Shown: positions 46,751 to 56,099, counted from the first letter of the stretch. The stretch: 64,000 nucleotides of DNA from Brevundimonas sp. UBA4609 (GCA_002386585.1 DGIZ01000019.1:1-64000), one strand, 5' to 3'. Notes: generated from the sequence alone by a model not told the origin. Translations and numbers: made by a program.

Positions 46751-47368
46751 CTATTTCGGCATCAGCACCGTGTCCACGACGTGGACCACGCCGTTCGACT
46801 GGGCGATGTCGGCCTGGGCGATGGTCGAGGTTCCGCCCTTGGCGTCGGTGATCCGCCACTGGCCGCCGCCGGCGTCCTTGACCGTCAGCTTCTCGCCCTG
46901 AACCGTGGTCAGGGTCGCCGTTCCGCCGTTGGCCTGGGCCTGGGCGGCGATATCGGCGGCGGTCAAACGGCCCGGCACCACGTGATAGGTCAGGATCTTG
47001 GTCAGTTCAGCCTTCTGGGCCGGCTGCATCAGACTCTCGCGCGTGGCGGCGGGAATCTTGTCGAAGGCGGCGTTGTCAGGGGCGAAGACCGTGAAGGGGC
47101 CGGGGCCCTGCAGGCGCTCGGTCAGGCCGGCGGCCTGAAGCGCGCTGACCAGGGTGGTCAGGTTGGGAGCCTTGGACGCGTTGGCGACCAGGTTGTCGGA
47201 AGGATTCATTGCGGCGCCGCCGACCATGGGTTCGGTCGTGGCGGGAACGGCCGAAGGCGTGGGACCCTCGATCATGGACGGTTGTTTCTTGCCGTCGTTC
47301 TGACCGCAGGCGGCCAGGGTCAAGACGGCGACGCTGGACACGGCGAGTACTGCAATGCGGATATTCAT
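46751..47368 (-). CDS. Fasciclin-domain lipoprotein
   Basis: A 205-residue exported lipoprotein with lipobox LAAC in VAVLTLAACGQNDG. The mature part has one fasciclin (FAS1) domain: PNLTTLVSALQAAGLTERLQ, then GPFTVFAPDNAAFDKIP (H1 box), LTYHVVPGRLTAADI and the H2 end NGVVHVVDTVLMPK. FAS1 domains act in adhesion or matrix interactions. AAGGAG precedes ATG 47368, and the longer frame has no signal character. Confidence 0.9.
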   Translation of the reverse strand: MNIRIAVLAVSSVAVLTLAACGQNDGKKQPSMIEGPTPSAVPATTEPMVGGAAMNPSDNLVANASKAPNLTTLVSALQAAGLTERLQGPGPFTVFAPDNAAFDKIPAATRESLMQPAQKAELTKILTYHVVPGRLTAADIAAQAQANGGTATLTTVQGEKLTVKDAGGGQWRITDAKGGTSTIAQADIAQSNGVVHVVDTVLMPK

Positions 47369-47485
47369 GGCGTCTCTCCTTCGATAGCGGCGCACGGGAC
47401 GACATGGCCCCGGTGGAAGGGATACGGCCCAGATACGCAAAAGGATGCGAGCGGGTTCAAATTTTCAGGCGTCGCGCGTGAACCT

Positions 47486-47983
47486 TCAGCCCAGATAGGG
47501 TTCGAGCATCCGCCAATGGGCGAGCTTTTCCTCGAAGGCGCGGGCGTGGGCCGGACTGGACGACGGCAGGTCGATCAGGACGGCGGTCGTCGCGCCTTCC
47601 AGGATGCGCCGCCCGTGTCGCGCGGCGGTTCCGCCGTTGAAGGCGATCGCTCGCAGGTCGGGCAGGCGGTGCGTCAGGGCGATCAGATCGGCCGCCTCGG
47701 GGGTGCGGATGGCGGCGTCCAGACTGCCCTTGCGCTCGGCCGAGGCGATCACGTCCCAAAGACCCACGCGACGCGCCAGCAAGGCGGCCAACCGCGCCTC
47801 ATAGGGCAGGGCCGCCAACGGAGCGCCGAGCACCGCTTCCATCAGCCGCCAGAATGCGTTGCGCGGATGGGCGTAGTATTGGCCGGCGTCCAGCGAGGCG
47901 TCGCCGGGCAGGCTGCCGAGGATCAGAAGGCGCGCGCCCTCATCGACGACGGGCGCAAAGCCGACCCGGCGGATTGCCGTCAA
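47486..47983 (-). CDS. DNA-deoxyinosine glycosylase (UDG superfamily, family 6-like)
   Basis: A 165-residue base-excision enzyme of the uracil-DNA glycosylase fold that removes deaminated purines, mainly hypoxanthine. LLILGSLPGDASLDAGQYYA near residues 19-38 is motif 1 of the family, followed by HPRNAFWRLM. The second motif is LIDLPSSSPAHA near residue 137. The ATG overlaps the upstream oxygenase stop by 4 bases, so they form a coupled pair close to purB and purC. Confidence 0.88.
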   Translation of the reverse strand: MTAIRRVGFAPVVDEGARLLILGSLPGDASLDAGQYYAHPRNAFWRLMEAVLGAPLAALPYEARLAALLARRVGLWDVIASAERKGSLDAAIRTPEAADLIALTHRLPDLRAIAFNGGTAARHGRRILEGATTAVLIDLPSSSPAHARAFEEKLAHWRMLEPYLG

Positions 47984-48714
47984 CGGTCGCGCCGGAACCA
48001 GCCCACGATCGACAGTCGCGCGCTCTGGGCATAGGGGGCGACCGGGGCGACGGAATGTAACTGGGGCACGCGGAATACCGTCAGGGTGTTCCAGCGCGGG
48101 ATCAGCCCGCGTGTGATGTCGCCGTTTTCGGGATCGTGAAACAGGGTCTGGCCGCCCCAGTCCGAGCGCCAGCGCGAGGTGAAACCCAGGGTATAGGCGG
48201 CGACACGCTGCACATTGTCGCTGGCGCTGTCGTCGTGCAGCCCCAGGAAGTCGTTGGGACGGTAAAGCGTCGCCTGGGAATCCGCCCAGCGAATGGAATC
48301 GTCACCGGTCAGCTGACGGCCGAAGGCGGCGAATTCCTCGCCCATCAGGAAGCCGGTCACCGGATGGATTGGATGGTTGGCGCGCGGTTCACCGCTGTTG
48401 TAGGCGGACACCATGCCGAAGTTGAAATAGATGAAGCCGTACTGTTTGCCGCTACGCTGGATCAGGGCGGCGACCTGTTCCCTGATATCCCCGGCCGCGC
48501 CTTGCAGCGCCTCCATCGGGATTTTGATCGGCCGTCCGTCCTCGCCCGAGAAACTCAGCGACCATGGCAGCGAGGTCTCCATGATCTCGCTGATCAGTTC
48601 CGCCGTCGGTTTCTCGAACACGTCGGGGATCTGCACCAGCCCGTCGCGTGCATAGATTTCCGCATACTTCTGAACGTCGAGGGCGGGGTTCAGGCGAAGG
48701 GTCGGCTGGGACAT
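47980..48714 (-). CDS. 2-oxoglutarate/Fe(II)-dependent oxygenase
   Basis: A 244-residue double-stranded beta-helix oxygenase. The iron triad is HDD in NDFLGLHDDSASD near residue 161, and the distal His in RVPQLHSVAPVAPY near residue 225; Arg of ARLSIVGWFRR would bind 2-oxoglutarate. The layout recalls prolyl-4-hydroxylase-type enzymes rather than AlkB. I chose ATG 48714 (MSQPTLRLNP); the longer frame to 48744 is less likely. It overlaps the deoxyinosine glycosylase gene by 4 bases (ATGA). Confidence 0.86.
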   Translation of the reverse strand: MSQPTLRLNPALDVQKYAEIYARDGLVQIPDVFEKPTAELISEIMETSLPWSLSFSGEDGRPIKIPMEALQGAAGDIREQVAALIQRSGKQYGFIYFNFGMVSAYNSGEPRANHPIHPVTGFLMGEEFAAFGRQLTGDDSIRWADSQATLYRPNDFLGLHDDSASDNVQRVAAYTLGFTSRWRSDWGGQTLFHDPENGDITRGLIPRWNTLTVFRVPQLHSVAPVAPYAQSARLSIVGWFRRDR

Positions 48715-48822
48715 CGTGCAGGCGCTCCGGTGGCGTGCGATCACGCCGATATCCTCTCTTAGGGCAGGCGGAACGCCGGAGCCAAGGGCCGCGAGACGGT
48801 CCTTGGCTTTTCCAACTGAGGA

Positions 48823-50124
48823 TCAGCTCTCGCCGAACACTCGCTCGAAGACCACGTCCACGTTCTTGGTGTGGTAGCCGAGGTCGAACAGGGCCTCGAG
48901 CTGGTCGTGGGGCAGGGTGACGCGCGGGTCGGCCTTCAGGAAGTCGATGAAGACGCCTTCGCCGCGCCAGACCTTCATGGCGTTCTCCTGAACCGCCGCA
49001 TAGGCGTCTTCGCGCGACACGCCGGCCTGCGTCAGGGCCAGCATGACCCGTTGCGAGAAGACCAGGCCGCCCAGGCGGTCGAGGTTCTTCTGCATGTTCT
49101 CAGGATAGACGTTCAGACGCTCGATCACGCCCGCCAGACGGTGCAGGGCGAAGTCCAGGTGGATGGTGGCGTCCGGGCCGATGCCGCGCTCGACCGAGGA
49201 GTGGCTGATGTCCCGCTCGTGCCACAGTGCGACGTTCTCCATCGCCGGGGTGACGGCCGAACGGACCAGACGGGCCAGGCCGGTCAGGTTCTCGGTCAGG
49301 ATCGGGTTGCGCTTGTGCGGCATGGCCGACGAGCCCTTCTGACCCTTGTCGAAGAACTCCTCGGCTTCGAGGACTTCGGTGCGCTGCAGGTGGCGGATCT
49401 CGACGGCCAGACGCTCGACCGACGAGGCGACGACGCCCAGTGCGGCGAAATAGGCGGCGTGGCGATCGCGCGGGATGACCTGGGTCGAGACGGGCTCGAC
49501 GGCGAGGCCCATCTGGTCGGCGACGTATTGCTCGACGGCCGGATCGACGTTGGCGAAGGTGCCGACGGCGCCCGAGATGGCGCAGGTGGCGATCTCTTCA
49601 CGGGCCGTGATCAGGCGGCGCTTGGCGCGCTGGAACTCGGCGTGATAGCCGGCCAGCTTGAGGCCGAAGGTGACGGGCTCGGCGTGGATGCCGTGCGAGC
49701 GGCCGACGGTCGGGGTGTATTTGTGTTCCTTGGCGCGGGTCTCCAGCGCAGCCAGAACCCGGTCGACGCCGCCCAGCAGCAGGTCGGTCGAGCGCGCCAG
49801 CTGCACCGCGAAGCAGGTGTCCAGTACGTCCGAGGACGTCATGCCCTGGTGCAGGAAGCGGGCTTCCTCGCCGACGATCTCAGCCACATGCGTCAGGAAG
49901 GCGATGACGTCGTGCTTGGTGGTGCGCTCGATCTCGTCGATGCGGTCGGCGTCGAAGGTCGCGTCCTTGCCCTTGGCCCAGATGGCTTCGGCCGATTCCT
50001 TCGGGATCACGCCCAGCTCGGCCATCTTGGTGGCGGCGTGGGCCTCGATCTCGAACCAGATCTTGTACTTGGTCTCTTGCGACCAGATGGCGACGGCGTC
50101 GGGGCGGGAATAGCGCGTGATCAT
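48823..50124 (-). CDS. purB: Adenylosuccinate lyase
   Basis: Acts twice in purine synthesis, releasing fumarate from SAICAR and from adenylosuccinate. The 433-residue protein belongs to the fumarase/aspartase superfamily: FLHQGMTSSDVLDTCFAVQL near residues 87-106, TPTVGRSHGIHAEPVTFGLK with the catalytic His near 140, and the superfamily signature GSSAMPHKRNPILTENLTG near 262. It carries its own upstream region with a type B repeat. Confidence 0.97.
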   Translation of the reverse strand: MITRYSRPDAVAIWSQETKYKIWFEIEAHAATKMAELGVIPKESAEAIWAKGKDATFDADRIDEIERTTKHDVIAFLTHVAEIVGEEARFLHQGMTSSDVLDTCFAVQLARSTDLLLGGVDRVLAALETRAKEHKYTPTVGRSHGIHAEPVTFGLKLAGYHAEFQRAKRRLITAREEIATCAISGAVGTFANVDPAVEQYVADQMGLAVEPVSTQVIPRDRHAAYFAALGVVASSVERLAVEIRHLQRTEVLEAEEFFDKGQKGSSAMPHKRNPILTENLTGLARLVRSAVTPAMENVALWHERDISHSSVERGIGPDATIHLDFALHRLAGVIERLNVYPENMQKNLDRLGGLVFSQRVMLALTQAGVSREDAYAAVQENAMKVWRGEGVFIDFLKADPRVTLPHDQLEALFDLGYHTKNVDVVFERVFGES

Positions 50125-50177
50125 GGACCGGTCGTGTCGGGCGAGAGGGGCGGGGAGTCAAGACGGCGGGCGGGTTT

Positions 50178-50346
50178 CCTTCTCCCCTTGTGGGAGAAGG
50201 TGGGCGCCGGAGGCGCTCGGATGAGGGGTGTGGGCGCGACGTTGCGAGAAGTGGCGCGGACGGCTGAGGCGAGAAATTCGGCTGTGACGTGGACACCCCT
50301 CATCCGTCAGGCTCCGCCTGCCACCTTCTTCCACAAGGGGAGAAGG
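50178..50346. repeat. Palindromic intergenic repeat, type B, copy 2
   Basis: Inverted arms begin CCTTCTCCCC at 50178 and end GGGGAGAAGG at 50346. The internal GGCGCTCGGATGAGGGGTG pairs with CACCCCTCATCCG. It shares both outer and inner arms with 44843-44996. The 325-base purB-lpxK gap (50125-50449) otherwise contains the presumed purB promoter near 50125-50177 and about 100 bases with no feature. Confidence 0.82.
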
Positions 50347-50449
50347 GAAAAAGAGAGTCCAATTCGTCTGAATCGTCTGAAATCCCCTGTGGCGGACAGG
50401 GGAGTCTGGCACAGGCGGATGGGTAGGCTGGCCGATTGTCGGAAAAAAT

Positions 50450-51454
50450 TCAGAGGGCCTGCATCAGGAAGGCGGTGAAGCCCGCCTCGTCCTCGAACCG
50501 GGCGGCGACGGGCCAGGCGGCGACGGCGGCGCGCTGGTCGGGCGTCAGGCGCACCCAGTCCTTTTCGGTGGTGACGAGGCCCGCCTCATAGACGGCGGCG
50601 CGGTCCTGCAGGAAGGCGTAGTCGCGCTCGGACAGGGCGGCGTGGTCGGGGAATGGGACGAAATCCTTCAGGTCGCAGCCGGCGGCGATCAGCGACCGCT
50701 CGACCTTCCACGGCTTGGCGATGCCCGCGAAGCCGACCTGTGGGCCGGGCGGCGGCGGGGCGGCGGCTTCCAGCCGGGCGATGAAGACGGGCAGGTCGCC
50801 GAAGATCTCCAGCAGTTCGGGATCGGCGGCGACCATGTCGGTCGGCAGCATGACGACCACGCCGTCGGCGCGCGCCAGCCCGGCCTTTAGCGGCTCGCGC
50901 ATCGGGCCGGAGGGGAAGACCGATCCATCGCCGAAGGGCCATTCGTCGCCGCGCGTCTCGCCGTCGACCACGATCAGGCTGAGGGTCTTCTTCAGCGCCG
51001 GGTTCTGGTGGCCGTCGTCCAGTACGAGGGCGGAGGCGCCGTCAGCGGCGGCGGCGCGGGCGCCCGCTACGCGGTCGCGGGCGATCCACGCGGGGGCGTT
51101 GTGCGCCAGCATCAGGGGTTCGTCGCCGACATCGGCGGCGGTGTGTTGGTTCAGGTCGACGCGGACGGGGCCTTCCAGCCTGCCGCCATAGCCGCGCGAC
51201 AGGGCGGCGGCCTCGACTCCTTGGGCGCGCAGCAGGCGCAGGGTCTCGCGCGCGACGGGGGTCTTGCCCGAACCGCCGACCGTCAGATTGCCGATGGAGA
51301 TGACCGCCGCGCTCGGATCGACCGGCGTGGCGCGGGCGATCTTGCGCGCCGTCACGCCCGCCCACAGCCATGAGGCGGGCTTCAGCATCATCCGCGTCAT
51401 CGGGGCGTGGCGACGGTCGCGGCTGTACCACCAGCGGGGGGTGTTCAGTTTCAT
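50450..51454 (-). CDS. lpxK: Tetraacyldisaccharide 4'-kinase
   Basis: Phosphorylates the 4' position of the lipid A disaccharide at the inner membrane. The 334-residue protein begins KLNTPRWWYSRD and has the Walker A SIGNLTVGGSGKTPVARETL near residues 52-71, the SRGYGG motif, VLDDGHQNPALKK near residue 140, and TTEKDWVRLTPDQR near the end. The ATG at 51454 overlaps the waaA stop by 4 bases. It is the last gene of the lipid A operon here. Confidence 0.95.
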   Translation of the reverse strand: MKLNTPRWWYSRDRRHAPMTRMMLKPASWLWAGVTARKIARATPVDPSAAVISIGNLTVGGSGKTPVARETLRLLRAQGVEAAALSRGYGGRLEGPVRVDLNQHTAADVGDEPLMLAHNAPAWIARDRVAGARAAAADGASALVLDDGHQNPALKKTLSLIVVDGETRGDEWPFGDGSVFPSGPMREPLKAGLARADGVVVMLPTDMVAADPELLEIFGDLPVFIARLEAAAPPPPGPQVGFAGIAKPWKVERSLIAAGCDLKDFVPFPDHAALSERDYAFLQDRAAVYEAGLVTTEKDWVRLTPDQRAAVAAWPVAARFEDEAGFTAFLMQAL

Positions 51455-52752
51455 GGGCGCCTGCGTGAAGGGGCGGCGGGCAGGTGGGTCTGAAGCGCCA
51501 ACCACAGCCGGTCCAGCCCGGCGGCCGCCGCTTCTGCGGATCGCCGGGCGCGTTCGCCCATGTCGCGGGCGGCCTCGGGGTCGGCCAGCATGGGGCCGAC
51601 GACCGAGGGCAGTTCGGCGGGCGACAGGACGGAGACGAGGCCGCCCGCCTGTTTCAGCATCCGGGTCACGGCCTGCCAGTTGCTGGCGTCGGGGCCGGTG
51701 ACGATGGGTTTGGCGAGGCGGGCGGGCTCCAGCGGGTTGTGGCCGCCGACGGAGCCGCCGCCCAACGCGGGGGCGAAGGAGCCGCCCATGACCACGACGT
51801 CCGCCAGCCGAAGGAACAGCCCCAGCTCGCCCAGCGTATCGGCCAGATAGATGTCGGTCTGGTCGCAGATCGGCTGGCCCTGACTGCGCCGGGCGAAGCC
51901 GTAGCCGTCGTGACTCAGGGCCTCGGCGATGGCGTCGGCGCGTTCGGGATGGCGCGGCACGACGATCAGGAACAGGCGGTCGGCCAGATGGTCCAGCGCG
52001 CCGACGATGGCCATTTCCTCATGCTCATGGGTGCTGGCGGCGACGACGACGGGGCGGTCGTCGATCAGGGCCGACAGGCGGGCGAACTCGCCCTTGTCAT
52101 AGGGCAGGGGCTCGCCGGACAGCTTCAGGTTCACCTGACCGTCGACGCGGGCGCCCAGCGCCGTCAGCCGGTCGGCGCTGTCCCGATCCTGAGGCCAGAC
52201 GTGCGAAAAGCCGTTCATCAGGGCGCGGGCCATGCCGGGCGCCTTCTTCCAGCCCTGCGCCGTCTTGTCAGTGATGCGGGCGCTGACCAGAGCCAGCGGC
52301 ACGCCGCGTTTCTGGGCCGTGGTCAGAAGGTTGGGCCATAGCTCGCTCTCGACGAAGACGCCGACGTTGGGCCGCCAGTGGTCGAGGAAGGCCGCGACCG
52401 CCGAGGGGGCGTCCACCGGGGCGAACTGGTGGATGACGCCGCGCGGCAGGCGGCCGGCCAGCACCTGAGCCGACGTAAGCGTGCCGGTGGTGACCAGCAC
52501 CGTCACGTCGGGCCGATCCTTGCGGATGCGCTCGGCCAGCGGAAGGATCGACAGGGCCTCGCCGACGCTGACGCCGTGGATCCAGACCAGAGGCCCGTCG
52601 GGCCGCGCCACGCCGGTCAGGCCCAGACGTTCGTCGACGCGGGCGGGGTCCTCCTTGCCCTTTTTGACGCGGGCGTCCAGCAGGCGCGGGGCCAGCGGCT
52701 CCAGCAGGCGGGTCAGCAGCCGATAGGCGATCAGGGCGGGGCTGAAGGACAC
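51451..52752 (-). CDS. waaA: Kdo transferase WaaA (KdtA)
   Basis: Adds 3-deoxy-D-manno-octulosonic acid to lipid IVA. The 433-residue GT30 protein shows PLVWIHGVSVGEALSILPLA near residue 50, FVESELWPNLLTTAQKRGV near residue 120 with the key Glu, ASTHEHEEMAIVGALDHL and GGHNPLEPARLAKPIVTGPD. The start is a GTG at 52752, two bases past the acyltransferase stop, giving MSFSPALIAYRLLTRLL; a longer open frame lies inside that gene and was rejected. Confidence 0.94.
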   Translation of the reverse strand: MSFSPALIAYRLLTRLLEPLAPRLLDARVKKGKEDPARVDERLGLTGVARPDGPLVWIHGVSVGEALSILPLAERIRKDRPDVTVLVTTGTLTSAQVLAGRLPRGVIHQFAPVDAPSAVAAFLDHWRPNVGVFVESELWPNLLTTAQKRGVPLALVSARITDKTAQGWKKAPGMARALMNGFSHVWPQDRDSADRLTALGARVDGQVNLKLSGEPLPYDKGEFARLSALIDDRPVVVAASTHEHEEMAIVGALDHLADRLFLIVVPRHPERADAIAEALSHDGYGFARRSQGQPICDQTDIYLADTLGELGLFLRLADVVVMGGSFAPALGGGSVGGHNPLEPARLAKPIVTGPDASNWQAVTRMLKQAGGLVSVLSPAELPSVVGPMLADPEAARDMGERARRSAEAAAAGLDRLWLALQTHLPAAPSRRRP

Positions 52753-52754
52753 GC

Positions 52755-53441
52755 TCAGACGCGCTCCAGACCGGTGAGGGCGTCGGCGCGCGCCTCGACG
52801 GCGGTCAGGCGCTCGCCCCACTCGGCGGCGACTTCGGCCAGGTCGCCGCCTTCGGGATACCAGGCCTTGTCCCAGACCACGGCGCCCTTGCCGAAGGGCA
52901 GGGGCAGTAGGGCGCGGTCCCAGCTGTTCAGCCGGATCGCCGGGCTGCACGACATGCCGATGAACAGCACCGGCGCCTTGGAGATCTTCGCCATCAGCGG
53001 CAGGCCCTCGGCCATCTGACGCGCCGGACCGCGCGGGCCGTCAGGAGTCAGCGCCAGGGCGCCGAGCTTCAACTGCTTCAGACCGTCGCGCAGCGCCTGT
53101 GTCCCCCCCTTGGCCTGCTTGGCCTTGTCCTTGTTGGCCGAGGAGCCGCGCACGGCGGGAAAGCCCTGGCGCGCCACGGCCTTGGCGATGAACTCGCCGT
53201 CGGCGGACAGGGAGATCAGGGCCTTGGCCGGCTGGGCCCGATCCTGGGGCCAGCAGGACGGAGCCAGGGCGATGCGCGAGTGCCAGAAGGCGCACAGCAC
53301 CCCGCCGCCGTCGCGCCAGACCTCTTCGGCCGCGACCTCGTTCTCATGGGTCCAGCGGATGGTGGCGATGCAAAAGCGCATCCATCGGGCCAGGGTCCAG
53401 GCCAGGGCGTTCTGGATGGCGGGGTTGCGCAGGGGCCTCAT
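52755..53441 (-). CDS. Lysophospholipid acyltransferase-like protein (DUF374)
   Basis: A 228-residue protein of the DUF374 family. It has FWHSRIALAPSCWPQ near residue 52, ISLSADGEFIAKAVARQGFP, RGSSANKDKAKQAKGG and LTPDGPRGPARQMAEGLPLM. It probably transfers an acyl chain to a lipid, possibly lipid A, considering that msbA-like, waaA and lpxK genes flank it. The ATG overlaps the ABC transporter stop by 4 bases. Confidence 0.9.
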   Translation of the reverse strand: MRPLRNPAIQNALAWTLARWMRFCIATIRWTHENEVAAEEVWRDGGGVLCAFWHSRIALAPSCWPQDRAQPAKALISLSADGEFIAKAVARQGFPAVRGSSANKDKAKQAKGGTQALRDGLKQLKLGALALTPDGPRGPARQMAEGLPLMAKISKAPVLFIGMSCSPAIRLNSWDRALLPLPFGKGAVVWDKAWYPEGGDLAEVAAEWGERLTAVEARADALTGLERV

Positions 53442-55327
53442 GCGCCCGTCTCGTCAGGCAGTTCGGCCAGAGGGGGCAAAGTTGGAAGCGGCGAGGGGGC
53501 GACGGGGTCGCTGTCCAGCGACTGCTGCCGGGCCAGGCGGGCGTAGAGGCCGCCGCGCGCCACCAGGGCGTCGTGGGTTCCTTCCTCGACCACGCGGCCG
53601 CCGTCGATGACGTAGATGCGGTCGGCGTTCTTCACCGTCGACAGACGGTGGGCGATCATCAGGGTGGCGCGGCCGTCCATCAACCGCTCCAGCGCGGCCT
53701 GAACCAGGGCCTCGCTCTCAGTGTCGAGCGCGCTGGTCGCCTCGTCCAGCAGCAGTATCGGGGCGTCCTTCAGGAAGGCGCGGGCGATGGCGATGCGCTG
53801 ACGCTGCCCGCCGGACAGGCGGGCGCCCGCCTCGCCTACGCGCGTGGCGTAGCCCTCGGGCAGGGCGGCGATGAAGTCGTGGGCGGCGGCGGCGCGGGCG
53901 GCGGCCACGATGTCCTCGGCCGTGGCGCCGGGGCGGCCATAGGCGATGTTGGCGGCGATGGTGTCGTCGAACAGGAAAGGCTCCTGCGTCACCAGGGCGA
54001 TGTGGTCGCGTAAGGAAGGCAGGCTCAGCTCGCGGATGTCGCGGCCGTTCAGCGTCACCCGCCCCGCTGTCACGTCATAGAAGCGCGGCAGCAGGCTGAG
54101 GATGGTCGACTTGCCGCCGCCCGAGGGGCCGACCAGGGCGATGGTCTCACCGGGCGCGACGTGCAGGCTGACGTCCGACAGGGTCGGGGCGGACTCGTCC
54201 TCGTCTGCATGATAAGCGAAACTGACATGGTCCAGGGCGACGGTGACGGGGCCGGGCGCGACCACGGCCGCGTCATTGGCCTCGCGAATCTCGGGTTCGA
54301 TGTCCAGGGCGGCGAACAGGCGGCGGGCGGCGGTGAAGCCTTCGCTCAGCACCGTCGTCAGGTTGGTCACCTGCCGCAGGGCCTGGCCGGCCAGCAGCAA
54401 CATGCCGATGAAGGAGGCGAAGGCGCCGACCGTCATCTCTCCCTGGCTTGCGCTCCATCCGGCATAGGCCATGACGGCGGCGACGACGCCGTAGGCGACG
54501 ATGTCGCTGGCCGGGCCGGAGAAGGCGCGGCTGTCGGCGCCCTTGATGACGTGGCGCTGGCGGCGGTCGATGACGGTGGAGACGCGGGCTTCCTCGGCCG
54601 CCTCGCGGTTCTCGATCTTGATGACGCGGACGCCGTCAAGGTTCTCCATCAGGGCGCTGGACAGGGCCTCGGTCTCGACCATGGCGCCGCGCGCGGCCTT
54701 GCGCGACTTCTTGCCGAAGCGACGGATGATCCAGCTGACGACCGGCACGCCCAGCAGGACGATCAGCGTCAGCGGCAGATCGATGAAGCCCATGGCGACG
54801 ATGACGCCCAGCAGCATCAGGGCGTTCTGGGTGTAGTTGACCACGCCCGAGGTGAAGGCCTCGCGCACCAGGTTGGCGTCGAACAGGACGGAGGAGACGA
54901 AGGTCCCCGAATGCTGGCTGCGCAGGCGCGACAGGTCGGCCCGGATCATGCCCGAGAACAGTTGCTTCTGGATGTCGCCGACGATGCCGTGGCCCAGCCG
55001 GTTCACCAGCGCCGCCTGGCCGGCCATGCTCAGCGAACGGATCACCGCCACGACGATGATGAACAGAGGGATGGCGATCAGCACCTTGTCCGCCGGGATG
55101 GTGACGGTCTTCCAGATCGTCACCGGTCCTGCGTGCTGGCCGAACAGCAGGTCGATCGCCGGCTCCAGAAACTTGAGCAGCAGGGCCGTCAGACCGCCCG
55201 ACACGCCCGCCAGCAGCATGGAGGTGAAGAAGGCCGGCTTGTGCCGCGACAGATACTCGCGCCAGATGCGGGCGAGCAGGGGCCGCAGCGGCTCGCGGGC
55301 GTCGGCATGGGGAGCGGGAACGGTCAT
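53438..55327 (-). CDS. MsbA-type lipid ABC exporter
   Basis: A 629-residue fused half-transporter: six membrane helices (about residues 30-330) and an ATPase domain. Walker A is ALVGPSGGGKSTILSLLPRF near residue 405, the signature is ARLSGGQRQRIAIARAFL, and Walker B is PILLLDEATSALDTESEAL. With the acyltransferase, waaA and lpxK downstream, export of lipid A is the likely task. ATG 55327 is chosen; the only longer option is a TTG at 55357. Confidence 0.93.
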   Translation of the reverse strand: MTVPAPHADAREPLRPLLARIWREYLSRHKPAFFTSMLLAGVSGGLTALLLKFLEPAIDLLFGQHAGPVTIWKTVTIPADKVLIAIPLFIIVVAVIRSLSMAGQAALVNRLGHGIVGDIQKQLFSGMIRADLSRLRSQHSGTFVSSVLFDANLVREAFTSGVVNYTQNALMLLGVIVAMGFIDLPLTLIVLLGVPVVSWIIRRFGKKSRKAARGAMVETEALSSALMENLDGVRVIKIENREAAEEARVSTVIDRRQRHVIKGADSRAFSGPASDIVAYGVVAAVMAYAGWSASQGEMTVGAFASFIGMLLLAGQALRQVTNLTTVLSEGFTAARRLFAALDIEPEIREANDAAVVAPGPVTVALDHVSFAYHADEDESAPTLSDVSLHVAPGETIALVGPSGGGKSTILSLLPRFYDVTAGRVTLNGRDIRELSLPSLRDHIALVTQEPFLFDDTIAANIAYGRPGATAEDIVAAARAAAAHDFIAALPEGYATRVGEAGARLSGGQRQRIAIARAFLKDAPILLLDEATSALDTESEALVQAALERLMDGRATLMIAHRLSTVKNADRIYVIDGGRVVEEGTHDALVARGGLYARLARQQSLDSDPVAPSPLPTLPPLAELPDETGA

Positions 55328-55430
55328 CGGCCTTCGGTCGAACGGCTGAGGCGTCAAGTCAAGCGGCCGCGCTCAGGAGAGGCGGCGCCGGACGGGTGAC
55401 GCCGGGTGCAAACGGCGCTATCTGGCCGTC

Positions 55431-56096
55431 ATGGGGCGCTACGATCTGACTACGCCATTCGGCCGTTTCAAGGCGCGCTGGTCCTATTTCTGGAAGGATC
55501 ACGCCTTCCTGCGCACGGCGTTCACCAACGCCCACTGGCTGGGGCCGGATCTGGTGCGGACCAACCAGCCCTCGCCGCGCCAGTTGGCCTGGTGGAAGCG
55601 GCAGGGGATCAAGACGGTCGTCAACCTGCGCGGCCAGCGGGACGAAGCCTATTACTGGCTGGAGAAGGACGCCTGCGAACGGCTGGGGCTGACCCTGATC
55701 GACGCGCCGCTGGATTCGCGCGACCCGCCGGGCAAGGACCGGGTGCGCCGGGCCAAGGCCCTGTTTCAGACGATGGAGTATCCGGCGCTGACCCACTGCA
55801 AGTCGGGCGCGGACCGAGCGGGGATGATGGCGGTCTTCTATCGCCACTTCCACCTGGGCGAGCCGATCTCGGCGGCCATGTCCGAATTGAGCAAGCGCAC
55901 CCTGCACAGCCGCGAGGGGCTGACCGGCGTGCTGGATTATACGCTCGAGAAATATGTCGCCGAGGTCGAACCCACGGGCGTCAGCTTCGAGGATTGGGTC
56001 GAGAGCGACGCCTATGACCCCAAGGCGATCCGCGCCGAGTTCAAGGCCGGATGGTGGGGCAAGCTGGTCGTCGATCGCCTGTTGAGGCGCGAATAG
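55431..56096 (+). CDS. Tyrosine/dual-specificity phosphatase-like protein
   Basis: A 221-residue protein with the CX5R phosphatase loop LTHCKSGADRAGMMAVFYRH near residue 123; the Cys-Arg pair is intact. The first part has LRTNQPSPRQLAWWKRQGI-like and TVVNLRGQRDEAYYW stretches, typical of the DSP-like group. It is divergent from the MsbA-like gene. In Caulobacter the phosphatase homologue CtpA affects lipid A structure and cell separation, and this gene may be its counterpart, but that is inference from context. Confidence 0.87.
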   Translation: MGRYDLTTPFGRFKARWSYFWKDHAFLRTAFTNAHWLGPDLVRTNQPSPRQLAWWKRQGIKTVVNLRGQRDEAYYWLEKDACERLGLTLIDAPLDSRDPPGKDRVRRAKALFQTMEYPALTHCKSGADRAGMMAVFYRHFHLGEPISAAMSELSKRTLHSREGLTGVLDYTLEKYVAEVEPTGVSFEDWVESDAYDPKAIRAEFKAGWWGKLVVDRLLRRE

Positions 56097-56099
56097 GGC

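Noticed and set aside
52753..52950. Extension of waaA upstream of GTG 52752
   Set aside because: It lies in the DUF374 gene and encodes an Arg-rich stretch without similarity to Kdo transferases.
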